NCBI RefSeq assembly: GCF_905147365.1
Contig: NC_056410.1
Span: 20,384,001 to 20,448,000, forward strand
Reading direction: 5' to 3'
DNA length: 64,000 nt
From: Aricia agestis
Taxonomy: Eukaryota; Arthropoda; Insecta; Lepidoptera; Lycaenidae
Part shown: one piece after another, positions 56,901 through 64,000 of the stretch
Layout of the letters: every line of letters starts with the position of its first letter
How positions within the stretch are numbered: the first letter of the stretch is position 1
Notes under the pieces: model-generated
Told to the model about the DNA's origin: nothing
The model's input: only the letters and a program-made list of their open reading frames with translations
Databases searched by the model: none
Translations under genes and position numbers: made by a program

Positions 56901-58239
56901 TAAGGAAGGACGGAAAATGGCAAAGAAAATCTGTCTTTTCGACAAAAGGTGTCTGTGGTCACAGTTATTGTGGTTATACAGAAAGAAACCTGACAGAAAA
57001 CAAAATATAACGAATACAAATGAAATGGGCCATGAATCAACACCCATATTTATCCAAGGCTATAAAATACAAAATTTACAAATATTTAGTTAACGTGATT
57101 GCTGGTGTATATGATGAGTCAACACGCCGAAGGAAAAATTATTTTAAACAAAAAAATATTTTTATCATCAGCGTTTCTTAGCTTGAAGTATTATCAGATT
57201 CTGTTATTGTAACAGGAATTGGGATTAGAAAACACCTTGAAGTCATTTCTTATATAAAATGGTACAAAACTTATTGTTCAGCAAACATAACAAGGTCTTC
57301 TTTAGTGGTTTTTGTAACATCAATTACCACCTAACCACTAACTGGACATGCATTTTCGTCAGCACTCGTGATAACCATATTAGTATTAATTATTTAGATG
57401 CTGAAGCAATCTGTCGTTAGTTTCTTTACTTACGCAACAAATGACAAGTTGGTGCCAAAGAAAGAAAGCCTTTTTATGCAGTAACTTTTTCGTAAAGGAA
57501 AATTTTCAGCTTTTGTTATAATTATTATATCTTCTGGCTCCTTACTTGGCCGATGACAACTGTGTTCATCTTTTAATCCAAAACCTTTTAAGCTTGAGCT
57601 ATATTATGTTTGTTACATGTTAATGCAAGATTACCTATTTTGGTCTGCGTGGGTCATTCAGAACGTTGACTCTACATTTAATTTGAGATTTGATCACAAC
57701 CCTAATATAGAAATACGATCATGATTAAGCGATTAAAATAAAAGTTGGTTTCATTTAACGAACCTTTTAGACACAAAGAAAAACGATTCGTTATAATTAT
57801 GTGAATATGGATTAAAAAATCTAGTTATAAAACCCATTCTAAAGACATTGTAGATTCAACAGAGAATTCGCGAGCAGGTACCAGTATTGATAAACATTGC
57901 AACAACACAATAGCGCCGTATTGAAGAACGATGATATTTTTGCAAGAGTCGAGTGCCTAGAGCACTCGCAACAGATACTTGATAGCAGAGCTACAAACAC
58001 TCAACACAGTTACTGGGATGACCTAAAAATAAAATAAAAAGATATTTCCTTTCATTAAAATAATATCATTCAACTATAATTGACGAATGAACTCAACTTA
58101 ATTAGGTGTCGATGAGTCAATCATCCTAATTATATTATTGATTGATATTGGATCTTCCATCTTTAATTGGAAAATTTTGAAACCCAAAAAAATAATTTCA
58201 CTAACGCGTATTAATATGCATTACCATGTACCTACATGT

Positions 58240-58295
58240 CTGTATATACTTAGATTATAAAACTTACCTAAGTTTTATAATCTAAGTATATACAG
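58240..58295. repeat. Perfect palindrome, 27-bp arms, 2-base loop
   Basis: Arms 58240-58266 and 58269-58295 are exact reverse complements ('ctgtatatacttagattata'). Confidence 0.97.
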
Positions 58296-59421
58296 TTCAA
58301 TTAGTCGAACAATTTTTTAGCTTGACCACTTTATGATACAATAGCCAAGCCAGAATTGCATGATTGTAAGCCATTTGCTCGCATCAGAGGTCACTTAGAG
58401 GTTTCATTGATTGTTAAAATCCATGAATCCACGAATTTTATGAGTCGTAGATGTTATCAGTGCTTTAGTGTTTTATTTATGAGCACTAGCTCATATTGTT
58501 TTAGTTTTGTTGGAAGTTGGAACTATCGGACAATGCGAGCGTGATACACGAGAGGATTGATTTACCATTGTTATTATCGGTGTTCGGTTACACCACGTTC
58601 CACGATCTTGGGTTATTTTTTATTTATATTGATGACCTGCTGACAATATCTACGTCAGTCCTTTAATAATTTCGTGACTTGCTGGTGGTTAAAAATGTGG
58701 ACAAAGTACAATATAAAGTATAATACAGTTCTAAGTACTCTTCAATATTAGGTTTCTTTAAAACATTACATCTCAATGGTTTAAAAAGTAAATTTTGTTA
58801 GCACAAAACTTGCTAAATTGGTTACTCTGTGAAACATATTTGAATATTTTTCAATGCTGGTCTTTCAAAAAGGATTAAGGTGAATTTGCTTCTAATAAAA
58901 TACTTTACGCGGTATTATGAGCTTGCTGCTAATTAAGAGCATATGCTTGCAGCTAGCTGCTAAATTATGTCTTCTCAGAAAATTTATCTGATATTATTGA
59001 ATTACTTAATTCTCTGCATAAATAGAAACTCCACATAAATCCGACTACTATAGTATATCAGCTATATCCGCGTTTCCTTGTTGCCGTCCCTACATGTTTT
59101 GGTATTGGGCAATACTTCGATTTTTATGCCCACTGAGTTAGAAATTCGAACATAATACCTTCCCTTGGTTTTATTTCTTATGTATGTGTTATATGTATGT
59201 TATTCACTTTATTTGTTTTAGTCTATATTGGAGCCATTAATTGTTTGCTTTCCTTCTCAAAAATGTATATAAAGGTGTACTTTTTCGAATTCGTTTCAGT
59301 TCAGATCACAAAATTACTGCAAAACTTTGCTTTTTTTACCAGAAAGTTAAAATATCGCAAATAAAATCCAGAAATCTTAAATTAAGTACGTTTGTCATTG
59401 GAATTAATGTACATTGCCATA

Positions 59422-59620
59422 TACAGGGTGTAAAAAAAATAAGTGATAATACTTTAGGGTGTGTTATGGGGAAACTCGTGACGCTCGGGCCCTTGCCCAT
59501 ACAAAAGTGAAAAAAATTTTTCGTCTTTCAGCGCGGCTGCTACTTTCACAATGAACTCTCTACAAGGAACACGAACAGACCCTAAAGTATTATCACTTAT
59601 TTTTGTTACACCCTGTATTT
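59422..59620. mobile_element. Same MITE family, left arm deleted
   Basis: 'tacagggtgtaaaaaaaata' and 'gttacaccctgta' ends with a full right half, but the left half jumps from 'tttagggtgtg' to 'gggaaactcgtgacgctcgg'. Confidence 0.82.
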
Positions 59621-60540
59621 TTACGCACTATGACCATAACGACAATCTAAAGAAGTCAAAAAGTCTTCCGAAAGATTTATATCCATAGATTAGTTGTATT
59701 CTAGCTAGAGGTAAGATAGAGCTCAAATTAATTAATAAATTAAAAGTACAAAATTCAACCACTCGTAACTCTACTTACGTTACAACAATTACCAAAATAA
59801 ACCAACTTGTAGTAAACATGTAACGTTCATTATTTAAATATCGAGTTACATACTTTCGTAGTTGAAAGTGAATTTGTTTAGAAAGTATTTTCTCTATTCT
59901 AACACAAAATTTATTACGCATCATTTTTCATTGACGTGATGTGGTTGTAGAAAACTGAATAGGCTTAGTAAATTATACTATGGTTCCAAGGTAAATTATC
60001 CATAAGAGGAACAGATTATTAATATTATTATACAGTAAACGTAAAAACAAAAATGTAACAGGCTGTAAGTGTAACAAATAATAATAATGTAAGTCACGAT
60101 TTAGGAAATTGTAACGAAACATCTTAATTCCCAACATGATCACCAACCAAAGTAACACAGCCTGACACCATAATAGAGTAGTCACGAAGTAATTTGACAT
60201 GTAAAGGAATTAGAGAATTAGATAATAGATCCTTTTTAGACCGCATAACTGAGGCCGTTCTCACAGTTAAGCGTTTTGTAATAAAATTACCAAGTAAAGT
60301 ACACCATGTTCCACGGAGCGAAGACGAAGCAAGGTTAGACGTGTTCCAAGTAATAATTGCCCTTATAGTGATAAACATAGAGCAGACGAGATGAAATTGA
60401 CGAAGCTGATAAATCATGCAATGTCATTTTATCAGATAAAACCAAGGTTACAGTTATATCAAGTACCTAGAAAAATCAAACAGGTAGCTATTATACAAGT
60501 AGCGTAATACCAAACACGTGTGACAAATATTTTTCAATTC

Positions 60541-60627
60541 AGTGAAAATTTAAAATTGTGTAGGTACCTACCTATTGTCCGAAATAACTTCGGACAATAG
60601 GTACCTACACAATTTTAAATTTTCACT
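60541..60627. repeat. Near-perfect palindrome, 38-42-bp arms
   Basis: Left 60541-60582 and right 60590-60627 pair throughout except for an extra 'tacc' in the left arm. Confidence 0.95.
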
Positions 60628-61678
60628 ATACTTAATACTTGGTATTTAGTATTATTAAATATTATTTGATAATTTTTTTTAAGGTTTATGTACGAGTTTG
60701 TCGATATAATACCGATTGCTGTGGGTTGATTTGAGGTTTTACTTTATTTATTTAAATGGTGAGTCTGACGAGGGAGGAGCTCATCTAAAATGAAATCATG
60801 ATGACGATGCAATGTATTAATATAATATGTACGAGGAAGTAATTTATTGAAATGAACGGTTTCCGGGAACAATAGTTATTATAAATTCATCAATCATTAT
60901 TTAGATACAGCATTTTGTTCCAACAAAGATATGGCTGCGAACGGATATTAAAATATAGAAGATTTGAGAAAAAATACATGATATCAAGACTATTGAACGA
61001 TACGAAACAACACTTGATCTGAGGTTTAATCCTTTATCTGCCAGAGACAGATATGATACAGATTGGACGCATCAAAAACAACTATGTACTAACCTTAAGG
61101 ACTTGAAAGATTGTATGAAGTACAGAAGATTAACTCGAATTTACCTGAAAACAAAAAGAAAAACAATTAAATACACAATAACTTCTAGAACTGACGTCAA
61201 AAAACATAGTTTTAGGCTACGAATAATAAAAACCAGTTTTAGGTAATAACACAACTCCCCATACACCGAACACTTGGCATGTAAGCATACTTTCTAGTTT
61301 CTATCAATCAGAGATCAATGAACGATCAGTTACGAAGGTAAACAGTACCAGGAAGACGTAAGAAACTTCTCGACAAGTGCAAACACTCGAGACAAGGCCA
61401 GCGAGAAAGTATAAGAAAGTGCGTGGACGCAAAAACACGTTTGCCCGCTATCAGTTGGAATTTAGCGCGCGCTGGCCGGTGGTAGAGCTTCGTAAGCTTG
61501 ATAGTGTCACGTACTGCGACACTTTTTGCCATCGGTAAAAGCAAAAATTGCAGTATAGTTAACTCTTTGTAGTAAATAAGCAATTAACAATTGGCTTTCT
61601 ACATAACTGAGCGTAAAACTTGAAATATTTAAGAGAAATATTGTAATTTAGTTAAGATTGTTAAATTTTAGTGATTTT

Positions 61679-61745
61679 TTAACCGACTTCCAAAAAGGAG
61701 AAGGTTATATGTTCGGCTGTGGATATTTTTTATTTTTTTTAAATA
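61679..61745 (+). repeat. 'accgacttccaaaaaggag' repeat fragment
   Basis: 'ttaaccgacttccaaaaagg' followed by 'tatatgttcggctgtggat' and a T-rich run, nearly identical to the fragment nested at 22587. Confidence 0.65.
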
Positions 61746-64000
61746 ATTGATATTATTGGAAATGATAGAGAAACAATTATTATTAAAATATAGAGATTAG
61801 GAGTGATAGAAGAGAAAGAAAATATACTCAAAAAATTAATCTATGATCCTTATCTACTGATAGAAATTAATACGAATTATAGCAGCAAAATACGTTGCGA
61901 CGACGACGAGAAGTACTTAATGAATTTAAAGTAAAAAATATTATATTTTTGCAAAAATAATAATCCAATCATGTCTAATCTTGGTTGCAAGTAAAGAACA
62001 CTAATTGTAGGAGAAAAAGTAAGCTAATAGATGTTAGCAACTCTAATAAATGTTGTTAACCGCCGAGTGATTGCAACACTCCAGATAATTTATTAACAGG
62101 CTGTTAATACACGTAATACACTTAAACGAATAATGATAAGATATTATCAAAAATATTAATAAACGTGTGAATACTAGATTTTCAGATCAATCAAGTTGAT
62201 GAATGATGTACCAACTAAGTAGTGATTGTTTTGCAATATGTATTTTAAGGTCAAGGTAAAGGCTATGGCTGGCTATATGGCTTTTAGCACACTTTTAGTC
62301 TCTTACTAATAATAAAAGATACACACTCTTGCAGTTACTACTTGTCTGACTGTCAACTTTAGACAAGTGCCTTGTCAGAAAAGGAGAAAACATTGAATAC
62401 CCATAATCTCTATATAAACAATGTGGATCTTTAATATATTTATATTTAATTTTTTGTACTAACTAAAATGCGGGTACAAATCCTGATATTTAAAATATGC
62501 ATTATGACCTAGATTGTACACGAGAGTTTTTCATGCGGCGCCTAATTCTATCATCGTGAGATCATTTCGGGGTTTTAGATCATCGTACATTGGCAATAGA
62601 ACCGCAATTGGCTCACACAATAGCCAGCTATTTGGGTATGTCATTCATTGTACCATTTGGCAGCGGCGGTAGGATGTGACGTAGGCTGCGACTCGCAGAG
62701 CGCGAAATCAAAGATATTTTTATTGATGAATTTATGCACAGTGATCGTGCTAACCGCAGACGATCATTAAATTGGTTCAACTAGAATTTAGATTAAAAAA
62801 TAATCTTCTTGATAGTCATTTGTTAAAAGTCTCTAAGCTTTCTTCAAAAGAGGTGGAAATTCATTTAAAGACTATAAGACGACTTACAAGTCACATCGTG
62901 TGAATTGAAAACGCAAGAATGCCCTGAAATAAACACCATTGAACCAAGCGAAGCTTGGTTAAGCGTGCTCATCAAAAGCTATATTATGTGGATGGTGAAA
63001 TTAAAGTAGCTGTCGTTATAGAATCAAATAAAAACCAAACTTACGACATAATCACGCCAAATAAACTAAACGTTGGTCTCGAAGTGGGCTCGGCAAGAAT
63101 GTTACCGACGTTGGCCAATCAAGACCTTTGATATATAACAAGATTCCACAAGATGCAACCTCATTTTCTTGCAAATTCTAAATATTTAAGACTTGATGAC
63201 TTGAAATAATTAAGTGAGAGGATGTGGCTCCAGTATCTCGTGCATTCAGTAATGGAATAAAGAAATAGCATTTTGTAGTAATTTTAATTCCTCCGAAAGA
63301 GTAATCTTTCAACTATCACAGAAATAGGGTCAAGACTTAAGATAATCTAAATTGGGTATTCATTAAAATAATTAACGTCAGATTAAAAGAGAAATCAAAA
63401 ACATGGCGCCATATATGATAGATGTTATTATAAAATCCTACGCACCGATTTAAATCAGGCCTATAAAAGTCAATCGTTTAGGCCTTTGAACTCCCGAATA
63501 CATGGCATAATCCAAGTAACGCAAGCTAATTTCTAAGTTCTTTGTGGGTGGTGCCCACACTGGTACCCGAGTCGTGGGAGAGAAGGCCAACACCCACAGT
63601 GAGCTGTCTCCGCACTCTCTAAACCCTTTCCACATGTGAATGCATGAACAGCTAATGGCAGCTAGACGACATTACTTTCAAATATGGAAGCTTGGCCCAT
63701 GCCAGACGCGTGTTGCTTCAAATGCGTTGCACCTTTTGCATACATGCATCATCATTAGTATGGTTTGGATTCCCTACAATTGATTTTTTTCTAGAGTCAT
63801 CAAACAATAATTTATGAATTATGCATTCTTTAAACAATAGACATATAGGAAATTATTATTTTAAATTCATTTAACCATTTCCTCTCGTTTTTCTAGCTAA
63901 TGGTTGTAATGATTGAACGAATAAGTAATAAATTAGGAAATTCCATCGTCCTTTATCTGTAGTAAAACAAAGCCCCTTATCGTTGTGATATTTTAGGAAT

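Larger units (their letters stand above)
50052..63999. other. Gene-poor flank or Amph upstream intron
   Basis: AT-rich and largely unique. I looked for the Amph N-terminal exon (helix 0) and did not find it. GC-richer patches at 56560-56800, 61440-61510 and 63470-63620 could hold untranslated exons or promoters, but no frame supports a protein. Confidence 0.4.

Noticed and set aside
61326..61583. Minus-strand frame with MAKSVAVRD start, considered as the Amph N-terminus
   Set aside because: The following residues do not resemble helix 0 of Amph, and no donor joins it in phase to 41621.
63450..63635. Minus-strand 61-codon frame with ordinary composition
   Set aside because: No splice sites, no recognised domain, and weak context. 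Too short to call a gene.
1..64000. CRISPR arrays, prokaryotic operons, rRNA, endogenous viral genes
   Set aside because: None seen. Direct repeats present are minisatellites, LINE tails or transposon fragments, and gene structure is eukaryotic.

Overview
The window looks like lepidopteran (moth or butterfly) nuclear DNA. It is AT-rich, has short GC-richer exons split by introns of about 0.1 to 12 kb, and carries repeat types I know from Lepidoptera: tRNA-headed SINEs, a poly-A-tailed SINE-like family, LINE 3' ends of the 'cgcatttataatattagta' type, 'accgacttccaaaaagg' fragments and many fold-back MITEs. No bacterial, organellar or viral genes were seen. The species cannot be named from the sequence alone.

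Two protein-coding host genes are well supported, both on the minus strand. (1) 4808-12842: a complete FAAH2-like fatty-acid amide hydrolase / amidase-signature enzyme in ten coding exons, 521 codons plus stop, with every exon phase consistent and the Lys-Ser-Ser triad present. Its ATG lies one base after a splice acceptor, so the leader is spliced. Candidate non-coding leader exons sit at 24951-25295. The last kilobase of this gene carries three separate short tandem duplications at its splice borders. (2) 29291-41621: nine exons of Amphiphysin (Amph), a BAR plus SH3 membrane-remodelling protein, 454 codons from mid N-BAR to the stop. The N-terminal exon (about 20-25 residues) was not found and probably lies beyond 41621, perhaps beyond the window.

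An apparently intact non-LTR retrotransposon reading frame (endonuclease plus reverse transcriptase, 940 codons, plus strand) sits in an Amph intron at about 35.0-38.4 kb, in antisense orientation to the host gene.

Layout: 1-4.7 kb repeats downstream of Faah; 4.8-12.8 kb Faah exons with MITE and SINE insertions in introns; 12.8-25.3 kb the long upstream (probable leader) intron, densely packed with MITEs, SINEs and fold-backs; 25.3-27.1 kb promoter-like DNA and a MITE; 27.1-29.3 kb AT-rich DNA downstream of Amph, possibly its 3' UTR; 29.3-41.6 kb Amph; 41.6-64 kb mostly unique, AT-rich, gene-poor DNA, probably Amph upstream intron, with scattered repeats and several almost perfect short-loop palindromes.

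The two host genes have unrelated roles (lipid-amide hydrolysis; membrane curvature and endocytosis or T-tubule formation) and are simply neighbours. The most interesting features are the splice-site duplications in Faah, the repeated Y-D-x-P cassette exons in Amph, a 158-bp fold-back element inserted into a copy of itself with a clean 3-bp target duplication, and a 480-bp TTAA-flanked repeat pair.
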